Notes: a model not told the origin generated them from the letters alone. 64,000 bases of DNA from Mesaphorura yosii (GCA_009869945.1 WIXG01000193.1:88221-152220); one strand, 5' to 3'. Numbered from the stretch's first letter, positions 30,486-45,900 are shown. Numbers and translations: made by a program.

Positions 30486-30962
30486 ATCTCGAAGACGAAA
30501 TCCTTAGCCTAGAAGAGTTACAGCAAGAGTTCAGTCAGTTTAAGAAGTCTCCAGTCTTTTCAATGAAACTAGCAGTGGTACACTACACGAAAATGGTGCA
30601 TCAAATTCCACTTACACGAATTATTCCACGACGTGGCTCCTTGGCGTTCTGAGTCGGGTTGAGATGAAGTGAAGAGATAAGGTAAAAATTAGAGGCCTTC
30701 GCTTCAGCTGGTTAGAACTGATTCTAAACTAGTAGTTCACAATCAGTAAAGGACCCACTTGTTTAAACAAAATTGGACCAACTCTCTCTAACTTCAAACC
30801 ACATGAGCATAACTGCATATTCGAACGCAACATTTACCGGTTTCCACATCTCTCTTTGTTTACTAAAACTAAAAGCAATTTATTCCTGAAATAATTTTGT
30901 TTCGGAATCCTGATTCACTAAAAGTCGTTTATTTCATATTCTTCTTTACACATCATCACAGT
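30486..30962 (-). other. Gap between DNAH6 3' end and SMIM12
   Basis: Holds the DNAH6 3' UTR and polyadenylation signal (30879-30884) and probably the SMIM12 promoter and 5' UTR. No further gene is seen. Confidence 0.5.
30879..30884 (-). promoter_or_regulatory. Polyadenylation signal of DNAH6
   Basis: AATAAA on the minus strand, 79 bases beyond the dynein stop codon. Confidence 0.65.
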
Positions 30963-33900
30963 TCAGTCCGTCAGTTGGCTCAACAATGCGGTGCCGTTCA
31001 GGATCCAATAATCTTTCTCGCGTTTTGTTGGCAAATCAATGGCCACGATGAAGTTGGTCGAGTGGCCGGTTGTCGACAGAACACCTGCTCTGATGGGCGT
31101 CTTATACAACGGACAATTGTACGAGTGTTGGGGTACGGCAGGATTTTGCACCGGCAAGAAATGAATAATCGGCATAACGGAGTTCATTTCTCCTGGTTTG
31201 GCATCGTCAAGCATCATTTCAGCCATGTTCCACCTCGCCGCTTCCAAAAACAATCCATGAATAAAGACGCCGTCGCGTGGGTGGACGATTACCTTTTCAA
31301 TCACCTGGAAAGAAGAGAAGTTGCAAATGAAATCCGTGAGAAGCTCGTGTGCTGATTCTTGCTGTAGTTCATACCGGATCCAGCGCCGCCCGTTGTTCTT
31401 TAATTATCGGAGCAACTGCGTACACGAACTTCAACTGATCAATGGGAACGCTATATTTTCTTGCGTACGTTTGCAGAACAGCTGTGAGGAATCCTTGTTG
31501 AAAGAAAAATCCAGACAGCCAGAATGAGGTGGGTGCGTTAATTTCGGTCAGCCAGCTCTGCAATCAATTGAGCAATAGTTTGTCGAATTCGAAGTTCAGT
31601 ATCAGTATTTTGGCACTAGCTGCTGGCTTGGCGGTCACTTACGTTTATGAAATTAATCCGAAGAAGGAAATCGTTAACCCAGCTGGCTAATGTTTTCGTC
31701 GAACCGTAAGCCACACGGGCCCATGTATTCGGCACCTTGAGGTACACAAGTTTCAGCAATGGACTATAATCAACTCACCAAGAACGAAGCGGATTTAGAA
31801 CACCCACCTGATTATTTATGAATGACGTGTACATCCTTTCAAGATCATCGGACATCACCACCAAACCTTGGATTGCTTTCTTCAATTGTTCGAGGCTCGT
31901 CTTCATTACTCCGATCAATCTATTGAATCGGTCGACTTCTTGCTGTAGAAATACACTCATTGATTGTGTTCTTCCTTGTGGATCCGGCGTGAATAGTGTC
32001 GGGTTCGCTTTGTCCAAGTTGAATTTCTGCGGAAGCTTTCCTTCAATTTTCAAAGCTAAGTCGTATACGATTTCATCGCTTGATGCGCCCGCACTTCCAC
32101 CAGCTATTCTTGGCTGTGCACTTAAGATGGCTGCCAAAAACGAATTGCTTTCTTGAATCTGCGAGAGAAATGTTACATGAGCAAATGAACGCACTCCCAA
32201 GTCAATGCATGCAAGTTACCTGTAATGAAATGTTGGCATTCTGGTGCATTCCAAATATTTCCAGTTCATCAATGATTGGGAATTTTTCCACGAAGCGCAA
32301 ATAATTTTCAAGTTGCGGAAGGCTGGGTGCGTAGTAAATTCCAGACCTTGAATATCGATGCTTCGGGTTTAAACATTGCTCCGAAAAGAAGGTCTTCAAG
32401 ATGGTCGAGACACAACGCTGATCCCACGGATCGGTGATTCGTCCTCTAAACGCATACATAAAATCGTAAGAGGGACCATGATGGAACGTTTTAAAATGAA
32501 TTCCTTACCCGTATGTTATTTGTCCAGTAATATACTCCAGTGCGTCCCAAGGAATTGTTCCGTCTTTGCAAAACATCTCAAGATTCAGGAGGCAGCATTG
32601 TCTGTCGCTCTCATTGAATTCGTACTTGATGTTCCATCCAAGTGGACCAAATTTCTTTCGCTCCAAAATCACAGCATGGAAAACGCAAATTCCTGAAACC
32701 ACAGTATGTTTGTAATTAAGTCGTTTGTTTGCTGCACGCTGATTAGCTGTTGCGGAAATTGTTTGTTTGGTGCAGTGCAACGTCCTGACGAATTTTTTGT
32801 TTAAATTCATGAATTTACTTATTTCTGCAGTCACGCACAAACACCTCCAGAGACAACTCATGCTAACAAATAATTTTTTCGTGCCTCAAATAAATATTCG
32901 TGTATTACTTTTTGTTTTCAATTAAAAGTAAAGCTATGGCTGAACAAGCCAGCGAAAAAATTCGACTAAAGAAAGAAGGAGAGAAGAAATTCGCAAAATT
33001 TTCTAATTTCTCGATACAAACGACGAGGAAGAGGAAGTAAGCACTCCGTCGAACAAAGTTGAGAAGAATCACAAACTTCGCAAGAATTCAGCGACAGCAG
33101 ATGTGCAACCTGCACCACGCGAGCCTACTGTGATTGTTACAATCGGCCGTTACTCAACATCTGAAAATTTGAAGCTCGCAATGTGTTCACTGAAAACTCC
33201 CGAAAGAGCAAAGGACGAAGCAGAAATCATTTCCAGTACTAAGAAACCGAAGATTTCAGCACCTGAACCTGCCGCTGAGAACAATATCACGGAAGCTTGA
33301 CAAAAATAATTTAGTCGTCGAGTCAAGCGTCTTCTAATAGTTGTCGAAGTCGAGTCAAAAGTCAAATAAAAGTCAGATCTTTAATTTAATTGCAATTGTC
33401 CGTGTTGTTGTCTGCGTCCATTTATTGTCTTTGCCGTCATCCGTCAATCGCGTCCAGGGTCCGGTAAGCGTCCGTCGCCCATTGTCTGCGCGAAGTCGCA
33501 CAGCGCAGCGCATCACAGCACAGCACACACTCGTTTCATACTAGTACTGAGAATTCATGAAGTACAGTACTAATTATAAAACGACTATATTTTACCGCAT
33601 GGGAAAGATTTGTCCCAAATACAATCATCGACGATTCTAATCTGACGAAATCATTCAGTTCCTCTGAGAAGGCCGTGCTTCAACCCTTCATAAATGGAAT
33701 GAGGGCAAATGAACAAACTTTCTCAATTCGACTTGGTGGCTCTAATACCAAACAAAGGACTCTGAGAAAAATCTACTCCTTCGACTTCAAGAGGATCTTC
33801 CTCGCAGTCTTCGGACTCTACCTCCAACTTGCTTCGTGTCGCAAAGCTGAACGAAAAGTTTCTTCCCTCTCAGCACCCGGTGGAGAACCTTCGCTTAACT

Positions 33901-36900
33901 GCCGAAAAGGCGCAGGTTCTGCAGGTATGAAGGAAGTAATATAGAGTTGAAAGCAAAAATACAGACTGTGAGCGCGTTGAATGTAATCCTGCAAATATGT
34001 TTTGCAGATATTGTCCCGGCTGATCAATGATAACGCAAGATATGGTCATTACGGAGCAGGAACATTCTGGTATCGACAGTCCAACTGCAAACTTCGCAAT
34101 TGTGTGACTGAGTCCGCACAAGTTGAATATGGACATGGAAGAAGATTTCTGTTAACCATCGCTTCTCATGTAGTTCAGAAAACGTGGTGTACATGGTCAG
34201 TTGCAGCAGCTGCAAAGATCCTGGCACCTACTCCTGCCATGTAGGATCAACTACAACTTTGCATACACGTGTGTGTCACAATCTGAATCCAAACACATCA
34301 CACAGGAACTATAGAGGCGTTCAGAAATACTCAGCAGCGGAAATTGAAAGTTTAATCCAGAACCAATAGGAACCGGACAGCTTTCGTCAAGAATCACATG
34401 GGCACTTCAATTATGAGCACGAAGAACAAGGAAGAGATATTCTTAGACTCTCGGTTTTGAAGAAACTACCCGATTATGTCGACGGACGCGAGGCAAGAGC
34501 TGCTGAAGACAAATAAAAGCGTCTAACTAGTGCCTACCAGGGATTGGGCCGAGGACGTTCGAACACTTTTGGTGGATAATCTAGCTAACGTTCTCACTAT
34601 CTAAATATTAACTTTAACCGAATCTATTATTTAATTCTGTTCACTGTTAAACCAGTAGCCACTTACCTGTTACCTTTATAGTCATAATTAACCACTAGTG
34701 TTGCGATTGTTGTAAGTCGTTGCAATAATCCTTAATAGAACCCAAGTTATCAAAGCACTAACCGAAAATGATTCTTTTCCAATCCATCCTCAAAATGTTG
34801 TCTTCGAAGAATTCTTTTTCCACGTCGAGTAAGGCTCGCCTCACATTCGCACGGATACCTCTTGGAGGCTCGTTTGTGATTTTGACACTCTCTTGCAAAA
34901 CCGAGACTGGGAACGATGGTGTTGGCATCGAGCTCAAGAAGAGTCTGAAGGTTTCATTGATGTCATCGTTAAACTCATTCATTCGCTTGACGATTTTTTC
35001 CAGTTGTCGCAGCCACGATGAGGCAAGATGACAATTTTGGAGGAAGACCCAGTCACCACTCATTGCTGCTGATTTAATTAGGCCTTCGGCGATTGGACCT
35101 GAAATTCGCAAGCACAGCGTTAAACAAGTTATTACAGCAAATACCTTCCAACAATACAAACCCTGGCCCTGCCCAAGTGAAATTGAATGAACTCGTTCTG
35201 CAACGCCCTGTTCACTTGCAAATCGATAGAATGATGCCATCGGATCCGAGCCCACTGATAACACAAAGATGAGTGGTGTGCTCTTATTCAAATCCTCGAA
35301 AATCACATCCAAATCGATCGTTGGACTCTCGATGAACTTCTGGCCAAGTTCCATCTGAACGAATTCAGTAATCGCTGTCACCAAGTTCTCCTCTGCAATG
35401 GACTTGATCAAGATAAGTTTCTGGAATTTGTTCAGTTCCTTGTCCCATCGTTCGGTTATTTTCTTCGGCTTGTCGGTAGGCGATCGAGGTCCATAAATTG
35501 TAGCTTTGAATCCGCCAAAGTGAATTTTAATCGTCTCAGTTAAGCATGAGGCTGCCATGTTCGACATGAAATCGAATGTGTTTTGAAGATCACAAATGCT
35601 ATTCCACTGAGGCGTGGAAATCCAATTTGCGTGTGCTGGTTTTGGTCTACGCCGAGACTCAACTCCAACACCGCCGCGTAGGAAGAAATTCCACTCGTCA
35701 TCGGTGATGGCGCCTTGAGATCTCAGGATGGCAGTGCAAAGGAGGAAGCTGAAAATCAGCTTATCCTGCTCGAACAAACCACGGCTAATGTTGGTGTAAG
35801 TCGCCAGTGTCGTTTCCTTGTCCAGGACCCGAAGTCTTTCGTCCAGATCTTCCGTTGACGGTGTGGACGCAATGCAGTGATTAAATACTTGCGTAAAATA
35901 CTTTAGCGAGTACTGGTACATCGGATCCAATTCGGCCAATTGGACCACGACAAAGTACAGCACAGAGCCACGTGTCGCAATTGATCTGTATTTTTCTCTC
36001 GCTGCAGTAATGGATTCTTCTGCGATTTCAGCGTCTGCCAATCGCTTCACGATGACGGTTGAAGTTTCCTTGCTCTCATTCAGCGCGTTGATCAATTCTT
36101 CGTCGTCCAAGATATTTCCCTCAGACTGGAACAGCAATTTGAGAATTTTAGACTCCAGTGAGACCAGCTGATTCTTGTCAGAGTTGATTTGTGTGATGAG
36201 TGTCTGACGTTGCGTCTCTAAATCCGAGCGTTCTATCCCGACCACATCTCCTAGAAGTTGATCTTCAAGACCCTTCATTGTTATCGTGAAATTGATTAGC
36301 GTGACCTTGACGCAGACTTCGGGTAAGTACACTGGGTTGGCCATCTTTGTTGTGATGTAGAATCTGAAGTTGACGTCGTAGTCAACATTCGTGTCGCCAA
36401 ATCGTACCATTGTCCTTCCAGCTTGAACGAAAAGCTGTCTTAACAGAATTGGTTCCAACGACGGATCAAGTGTCTCTCCAACTTCTTCCAATAACGCTGG
36501 TTGGCCAAGGCATACACAATTTTCTAGAGTTCGCATGAAGTTTGCGTCCGTCAGCCGTAGCACCTTGAGGCCCTTTTCTTTCTCCATTTGCTTCACCCAG
36601 CGATTGCCTTGATCTTGTGGATCAATCATCAGCGGCCACCTTCTGCCTCTTGTGGCCAGAACTGCATTCTCGGTTGAAGTATAGTCTTTCGGCAAGCCGT
36701 GTGAGTTCCACATTCGGATTTCGTACGGGTCAGCAAACGTGGCAAGGCTAAAGTCCTTCGTAATTGGAAGCCCAAGGTCGATGCATCTTTGCATCCAGTC
36801 TTTGATGAGCAGCTGGCGATAATGATGCGAGAATGCACCAATATAGGCGACGCAAGCGGCGCCCACAAACACATCTCCGATTATGTTTTTAGTATCCGCG

Positions 36901-39900
36901 TCGAACTGCTGCACGCTTGCAGTCCAGCGAGTTTGCTCGGACGCCAAGGCACTCGTTAATTTTCCTGCTCTCCGCAGTCTGTTAGCAGTCAACTCCATAT
37001 TGTCTTCCAACTCTTGCTTTTCTTTCAGTGTGTCCTGATAAATCTTTTCCAGTTTGGCAATTTTCTTTTCCACCTCATTCAACTCGGTCTGAGCCTTCTT
37101 CAGTGTTTCCATTACTTGGTCTAGCTCTGCCTGTGCCGTCACATACCGCATCCGCTTCGGCTCGACAACTTTGTTAACTTTCGCATATTCATTCACAGCA
37201 CGAGCCCACAAGCAAATACATTTGCAGGCTTTGGACACTTTTTCGACGATTGCAGGTTGGAACTTTGGATCGTCAATGTACGGCTTCAATGCCTTGAGTT
37301 TTGCATCTGACACGGCTCCAGCGTCGTAATTCAATAGTTTCTTCAGGAAGGCAGTGTCTGTCAACAAAGATTTTGCTGAATTCCAGTCTTCCCTGAAAGT
37401 AATCACAATGATTTAGATTCTCCTGCTGTCTCCTGAATCTCAGGTGAAGGCTTCTTACTTCACTCCAAACAGGGCGCACACAGAGCCCATGACAAGCTGC
37501 ACCAACGGCGGCGGTTTTATGAACGATCTAATTTCGTTAATATCATTCTTGTCCAAAGAATTCAAAGCTTCGGCTGCAGCATTGAGAGCGGGCAAGGCCA
37601 CGGTCAAGTCTTTTTGAGCATCTTCAGCAATTGCTTGCGTTTCGACCGCCTTCTCCTTCGCCACAGCTTCTTCCTCTTGAACCTTCGTCCGGACGATATC
37701 AGCCGCAACTTGATCCTCGGCAAGCTTTACCATTAGCACTTGCACACCGTCGGATTTCTGGAGGAGAACTGGCTCCAACTCCGCCAACTGAGCCCTCATC
37801 TCCTTCACAAGTGCATTCGTCTCGAGCAATTTCTAATAGAAAATCTTTGCTAGTTACATCAATTGCCTGTGTTCAAGTTGGTTCAATCTACTGGCTTACA
37901 AGTAAACCATTCTGTATTCTCGCTTTCCCCATTCGGATCTTTTCTCGGCGCTCGTGAAGCATTGATGTGTACAAGTTGATCAGTTCCAAGTACGAGCTCG
38001 GAGTTATGTAGTATCTTCGTTTTAACTCCACGTAGTAACGCTCTGCCATTTGCGTCACACTCTACACAAGGAAGCAATCAAGCGGGATAAAAGGTGCAGA
38101 ATTATACGGGTGAGAATTGTCTCAAGCACTTGGACAACAAAAGCCCTTACTTCATGAACCAGAACAGAAATATCGGCCATGGCATCCGGTGTGACTTCTT
38201 TGCCGAGCTCAATTTTGGACATGAAACTCTTCGCCACTGACAGCAGAGCTTCCGTTGGCCACTCGTTGTACCAATCAATTGTGCAGCAATTAATGATACT
38301 TGGAAACATGCGCGTGCGAATCCTGAACATTCCAATGTCCTTTAGAAAATTACAAATTGTGAATATTTCATACTGCGTACCTGAAGTTGTCTCCGACGGG
38401 ACTCATACAAAGCACGATGTGTAAGTTTGATCTAATGCGCCGAATGAAGTAGTCGTAAACTGCGTCACGGTCGTTCTCTAGAATCCCGATGGTCTTTGCA
38501 TCCGCACGAACTGGAGCCATCATCCTCTCCAAATCTTCCGGTTCCAGCAAATTGGGTACTTCGCCTGCAAATGCAGAAGGTATATTAATTTAAATGAACC
38601 TCAAATTTAGCAAATAACACAGAAAAATAGTTCTTGCCAGAATTCAAAATGTTATTGATGTCCTCCAAGAATTCCTCATACGCAATTTGAGTGTCGGTGA
38701 GAAGAAAGACGATTGGATCATTCTTCACGCCCGCAACTTCATAAAGCACTTTCAAATCATCGTGGAACGATGAATAGTCGTAGCCACGCATGAGTTCAAT
38801 TTGGAAGCAATTGTATCCGGAGACGTAAGCACTCAGCCTCGTCAAGCTTTGTTTTCCAGATCCTCCAACGCCCACAAGCAAAGCGTTTCCTAGATCCGTT
38901 CTCAGTATTCGTGTAATTCTTGTGACGTGCTCAATCGCATCCTCAAAGAACACAAGTTGCATTTCCTTTGATGTGGAAATGTTGTACTCATCCAAATAAT
39001 CCTAACAGGACAAAAAAATGTGGTCAGGTCTTCCCAAATTTTTGAATTTGGTGATATGACTTCACTTACAGTCAAAACTTGCTTCAGTCTATCTTTGTTG
39101 GTGATTTCATCGTAAACGCGATTCTCTCTGTCGAGTCCCATCTTCATAAAGTCACCGTAGACGAGACCCTTCATGTCTTCTGCATTTATCCTTTCGCCAA
39201 AGGCCTTCGTACACAATTCTGCAAGAAGTAAACGACAAACGCCGTAAGTACTATGAATAAAGGCCAAATTAATTAATGCTAAAGTAGATACCTGCTAAAC
39301 TATTGCAAAATATCGTTCGATCTGCAACGTCTGTGAGTCGATCATGAAACACGCGCTGGGCTTCGTGATAGAACAGCCTTAGGATTTTAAGGGAGATTTT
39401 CTTAGAGATTTTTACATTACAGGAAGCTAAGAATTAAGGAACTTCCACTTACCGGACCATACTCTTTTTCATTACAACGACTGACTTGTTTGCTTGCAAA
39501 ACTCCCTGAATGCATTTGGAGAGATCTCGCATGTTGAACACGTAATGCGATTTCACCGGAGTCGGCAAGAAGGTCTGTATCATAAATTGATAGGTGTTGA
39601 CGGCCGCAGCCACAATCGAATCTGCCATTACTTTGATTTCAGAGTCGAATTGATCCAGAAATCCCGCCATAACTGCTTGATAAATTTGCGCCAGGACAGT
39701 GTGACTAGGTGTTGGAATTGCCAGCATGCAGAAATGGCGCAAAAGTCGAGGAGTAATTGGGTTTCTTCCACCGCCAGGAGGTGCACACGCGGCCGAGATG
39801 AGAACGTTTTGTAATTCCTTCCAGAACAATTTTGTGCGGTCGTAGCATCCATTGAAGTCTAGCAATTGACGAACCAGTTCAATTGAAGGTTGGCTACCAT

Positions 39901-42900
39901 AACGGTCGAGCTTTGGCATATTAATCTACGAATGATTTGAGAAATTGGAGATAAAAACAAGAAAAACGTCCTACAAAGCAGAACTTACGTCATCGACTAT
40001 AACAATGACTTTCTTTCCCATTGGAGCGCTCAATAGTGCCTTCTTTCTGCGTTCCAGTTTCCCTTCAATCATTTCCTGTGTTCTTTTACTCGTAGTTTGC
40101 GCCGAAAAGTTGATAAACACGGGAAGGTACTCGTATTTCCTTGCTATTGACGTAAGCACATATTTCGCAATTGCAGATTTTCCCGTTCCTGTAATTAGAA
40201 ATTAAACGCGCCGGATCAGGGCCGGTAATTCGTAAAGCTGACTAATGTGACATATATCTACCAGTTGGTCCAGTAAAAAGTACTGCACGATTGATTTCCA
40301 GGAGTAATTCCATCAAGAACCCAAATCTGACGGTGTCGATAGTTGGCACCAAAACATCAACAAACGAAATCGTTGGATTGTACATGTAGTTGGGCATGAT
40401 GGTATCCCACAATTCCAACTTGCGTCTTTCTAAATTAGGGTAGTACGCCCATAGTTGGCCTTTTTTTGGGAGCCTGCAAAAGAGGAATGTCAAGTCCAAC
40501 TGTTTATCAACGTTCACTTCACTTTCGCATGCTTGACCACAGAGGTTTTGGGTGTACGTACTTGCAAAACTCTTCGGCCTCGAACTGCGACCTGACGTAT
40601 TGGCTAAAAGTCTCGTGGTCTTTGTCATGAATATTGCCACCAAGTGACCACAAATACGCGAACATGTATATTTGGCACACCACTTGCTTGAATTTCTTCG
40701 CTTCTAAGTTGTAGTCCACACTTCGCTTCGTGAGCATTCCTTCGAGTATACTGCACATCATGCTCACTTTTCCTATCACCGACTGAAATCAATAAGGTCA
40801 GGGTAATCAGAGAATTAACGGCCACAACAGAATTTGCGATAATTAGCCAGTTTTACCTGAGGCATAATTTCTTGGCACGACTTTTTCACAAATTGTAATC
40901 CATACTCCAGATGTTTCCTAAACAGGTATTGAAGATAGGGCTTCAAGTCATCGCGAGGAGAGGGAAGTCTCTGAAGCCAGGATTCCACAAACGGGCTCCA
41001 ACCCATGTCCACCGGGTCAACGTACACCATCCCACATCGAGAAACCGTCGCAGGTGACGCCTGAGCCAGGTCTTGTACCTCAAATACCATTCGCACGCAA
41101 TTGGTGAGTTTAATGCGCTCTGAATTTGCGAGACACAGCATCTTGTTGTCATCCAAAACCGTATTCAAGTTCTCAATCCAAATGGCGTCGACGGGACCGT
41201 CGCAAACAATCCATTGATGATAATTGGCCCTTTGTTTCACAGCCGCTCGAAACGTAATGCCGAACAGTCCATCTCGCCATTCCAGTGTCAATGGACTCAC
41301 TTCACCGTACAGCTCACCAAGAGAAATCACTTTTGGGTTCAACACGTATGTGTCTACGGGTTTGTAAAAAGGACCGTCGATTTTGTTCGTGTAGAGAGAT
41401 GTTAAGGACACTTTCAACGTCTCATAAATGGAAGTCTTCCCACCTCCAGTTGGCCCAACTAACATGACGCCTGGGAATTGAGCCTCGTCAAAGTTATGTT
41501 CACTTGCGTATTTTGAAACGCGGAATCTCACCGTGTCGCACGACGAGAGTGTCAAAGAATTGTATCAGCTTGCGAATGAAGCATTCTGGCGTTTGAAGGC
41601 CCTTGCCTGTGGCACATTTTATTGCTTCCTTCTGCAGTACGCCGTAGTCTTGCTCCGGAATTACAACTCCCGGAAACAAGTCATGAATAATGCCCTGTAA
41701 AACGCGACCAAATGAATTGGTGAGACAATACAAAGACAGCCACAGATCATAATGAGCACATAACTACTACAAGTGAATTCATTTCCTACGTTGAACAAGA
41801 TGTTATCTGCGGTGAGAAACTTTGCGGAGTTCGAATCTCGTAGAGCTGTTAAATTCAGGAGAGCCTCATTAAAATAAAATGTTACGGTGGATCTCTCAGG
41901 ATTCAGTTTACGAAAGATTTCAAGGAAAATCTGTTATAACGTCGTACCTCTGATCAACACAACGTTTTCATTGATGTCTGGATTCGAACGCTTCAACGAG
42001 CCGGCCATCACCAGCACTGATTTCACGGCTCGCATACCAAAATCATAGTGATCCTGCTGAGACAATTGCTCGCTACAGAGTTTGTACATTTGCGTCATTT
42101 TATTCGCCAGTGACTTCGACGATTCAAATCCCTCCGAGTATAAAATTACTTCGGCAATAAGGGCTGAGGAAAAATCACAAACATTCTGGTTTTGGATTTA
42201 AGAAAAAGAAGCTCCTAAGCGAGTATTTGCTTACTGTAATCAGGCACCATCATGGACAGAGGCCTGAAAAGCGACTTGAGATTATCAGGCAACTCTGTTC
42301 GTCCAGCATAGCCGGGATTCATTGTAATGAAAGCTGAAAAGGTTTCGTAAAAATTGAACAATACCTTCCGCTTTGCGGCCGTAAGTTCAGATTTGATCAT
42401 GTTAACTCACCTGCGCATGTCTTCACTAGTTTGATTTCGCGGCCCTCAAACATGAACCTCGCCACATTTGCTATTTTGGCCAGTCGGATCGTGATGAGCT
42501 GAAACCAGTTTGCATCAGAAAATCAAATCTCCTCATTAAAATTCGCCTGCCTCCTCACCCAGTCTCACCTGCTGAGCAATTACGGACAGGACTTCAATGT
42601 CAATCCGGTTGAACTCATCTGAAATGAGAAAGATCCATTCAATATATACGTCCGTCTGCAATTGACATTTGAGTCAACTAACCGAAGCAGCACCATCCTC
42701 CAGATTGAGCAAGGCCAGCGAAGAATCTTCCCATCATCTGTGAAACGCATCAGCTCGTAAAGCCAATCAATTCTGTAATTTAAAAACGCGGTTCCGTACC
42801 TTAAAATTCAAGCCCTCGCTGCAGTTGAACACAATGCACATGAACGCCAAAGCCTTGGCCAAGTCCTTTGTAGTCTCAGTTTTGCCGGTCCCGGCTGGTC

Positions 42901-45900
42901 CGGCCGGAGCACCACCTGAAAACGTTTTCTCGTTTATTAATAATTGTCACCTCATTTAAACTGCTAGATAGATACCTCATCGGCTGCAAAGACTCACCCA
43001 AATCCAACTGAAGAGCACCCATTAAGCACAAATAGCATCTGTCCGTGAGTGGTGTAATTACCAATCTTGGGCTCGCTGAAAATAGAGAAGATCTTTCAGA
43101 TTAAGCCGTCTGATAAAATGTTGTATGGCTATGACTATAGGGAATCGTTCCAAACTCACCTCCGAGGTATTCGTAGCCGTAAAAGTATTGCGCATTCGCC
43201 ATCTTGGCTAGCGCCACTTCCTGATTCACATCCCAATAGTACCGCAGCTGCTTCAGCCATTCAAAATTAGTTGAAGTATCGACTTTCTTCTCAACTAAAC
43301 TTGATATGATGTCTCGCGCGTGGACATCGATCGTAATGACTGCGCAAAGTACAGCTCTAACCAATGGCTTAAATTGTCTGTGGACCATCGCAGCTAATTT
43401 GTTCAAGTTCTGTGATACAGCAACCATCTTAGAGTCCTGCCAGCAGTTCGATTAATTATACTTGCGAAATGGCTTACCTTAAAATTTTCCTTTTCGAAGT
43501 CCTTCATTCCTTGCAGCTTATTTCCTGGCGCGTCTAAGATGGTGTGAACCTTTTGTGCCCACATTAGTTGAGATATTGTCAGCACACATTGAGACGGAAA
43601 CTTTTGAAGCCATTCTTCTCGTTCGTAAACGTGGTAATCGATGAGAGCATTTCTCATACATTTCTTCAGGGACGAGAACATGCTTTCTTCCACTTTTCCC
43701 AGCCACTCCTCAACGTTTCCTCGAGCTTTCAGACCCTTAAATAGGAAGTGAATGCGATGTTAATTCCATTCATTTCACGGCAAATGGTCTGGCAGTAAGA
43801 AGAGATTCAGTACCTTAGTTAAAGCGACTCGCTCGTCTTCTGATGAGAACATTGCCAAAACTTCCATCGCGACTGAATTGGCTGGACCAGCAAACTCCAG
43901 CCTTTGTACCGCATCAAAGCACTTTCGCAAATGTGGCTGAACGGCTTGCGGATTTCGTGTCTACTCCAAATCGTAAGTGATAAGGTTTTTACCGAAAGTC
44001 CTGGCAAGTTACTGAGGGTTCTCTTACCTGAGCCAGAATTTCAAGCAGTTCCTCATTCGACAGGAAGTAGAATCTTGGGAAAATTACACGTTTCGATTCC
44101 AAATAATCGTCCAAGCATTTCATGATTTTCTCCAGCAATTGGTTTGCCGTTTGGAGATGCTCCAAGAGCCCCGGCGCCGTTGCTGCTCGCAGTGCCGCAG
44201 GTACCTGCAATGAATTGGAAGACATGGTGGTCATTTTTTTGGCTTTTGCGATTACTTTCGAAGGGATTACTTTATTTGTTTTTCGCATAATGTCCCTCCA
44301 GATTCTGTCAACTTGTGAGAACACTTTCGACTCAGTTGGCAGGTGTCGTTGAATGTCTGGCGCCGAGAAGATTGTGTCCAGATATACATAATTTCTTTGG
44401 CAATTTTGCCATTCTTCCTAAAGCACAAGGGCAAACGAAACATCTTGACACATGTTCATACGTATGGATTTTCATTGTATGTCTTACAAGAGTTCTACCA
44501 AATAAGTCGAGAACTCTTGTCCACTCTACCACTTTGTGCTTGATGGGCCCTACGTGCCTGCTGCTGGCAATTGTAGCCATGTGTATGTTGCTGTCATCAA
44601 GCAGCACTTGAATGTCGTCCGTTCCACCGAGAATAAAGTTGTCACGCTGGTCTTTGTACGGTAAGACAATGAAGTCAACACCTTGCCACGAGTCTTCCAT
44701 CTTTCAAAATGACAATTGAATGAATTTGAGACAAAATGTTACATACCGAGAGGAGTTTCTCACAAGCTCGTATGTCGTACCTTCTTTAGAAGCGCTTCTA
44801 AACTAAATTCAGCCGACGCTTGTGACGAAACATCTTGTATTAACTCGGTATAGTCTTCAATACGAGTTTCTTCTATTAAACTCTTCAGAGTTACATCGTC
44901 AGCAGTTAAATCCCGGTGCACTGCTGCCTCCAACACGTCCCAATGGCGCTTCTTCAAGTTAGGGTTGTGGAGATTCGCAATAAGTGGAAGCTGCAATCAA
45001 TTTAAGCACTGTAAGTGCATGCTTAATGCATAGAGCGCAAAGCAGTCGTTCTTGTTATCTGAATACCTGTCCACGCATCTTCTGAACTTTCTCCTTCAAC
45101 ATTGGTACAACCCCATTTTCTGGAAGACCCTTCTCCAATTGTTGTAGGCTCTTCATGTACTTGTTGACCTCAGCCGCCAACTCTTCATTGTCCCGTGAAT
45201 TGAAGGGGATATTGTCCCACTCTCGCTTCTGAGCTTCCCAGTGGGAAACTGACTCCCACAACTGGTGGCGGAGTTTAACGTCCACCAACAGAGCGTCAAG
45301 ATCATCGTACTTCGTAACATCAAGCTATAATGTGCAAAGAGACGCAACATAATTACGAAAGGCCCACCCATGTCCCATGTCCGTAACCAAGTCACGCTAC
45401 ACTGATACCTTGAGCTGTCTCTGATAGTTGTTAAATTTAGCTGCTCGCTCTTGAAGTGTTATTAACGTGTTACGACATTGCGTCAATTTCTCCAGCATTG
45501 TAGTCGCATCCGTTGCGGGATCCAAGGCTTCTGGAGCCTGATGGGTACATTGAGAATTAGTGTTGCATTCGACACGATGCAAACCGTCGAACGACAGCTG
45601 CTATAACATTCAACCTGGGCAACTGCTCTGATTTCATCCATTTCGGCGAATATGGCCTCAGCGTCGATTCTAAACCTATCAATCAGCTCAGTTGTGAGCT
45701 GCTCTCGATGGGCCACCCGATTCTCGATTATATCACGTAAGCGAGTCAACAGCGGACTCAATCGCTAAAACAGAAAATGAGTTAACCTGTGCCATTTTAA
45801 TCTGCTGCAGTGCAGTGCATAATTGGGCTCACTTTCAGAGCGGCTACGTCTTCAGGCGGACAGGGAATCTGATACATTTCTATCAGCTCATAGATTTCCT

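Larger units (their letters stand above)
32693..34762 (-). other. DNAH6 intron of 2.07 kb, unusually long, with foreign-looking content
   Basis: The intron lies between the exons ending RIIFG and starting ICVFHAV; the codon at the junction (G) is shared. Most DNAH6 introns are 50-130 bp. It holds two plus-strand coding-like segments described separately (32937-33300 and 34002-34515). Confidence 0.85.
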
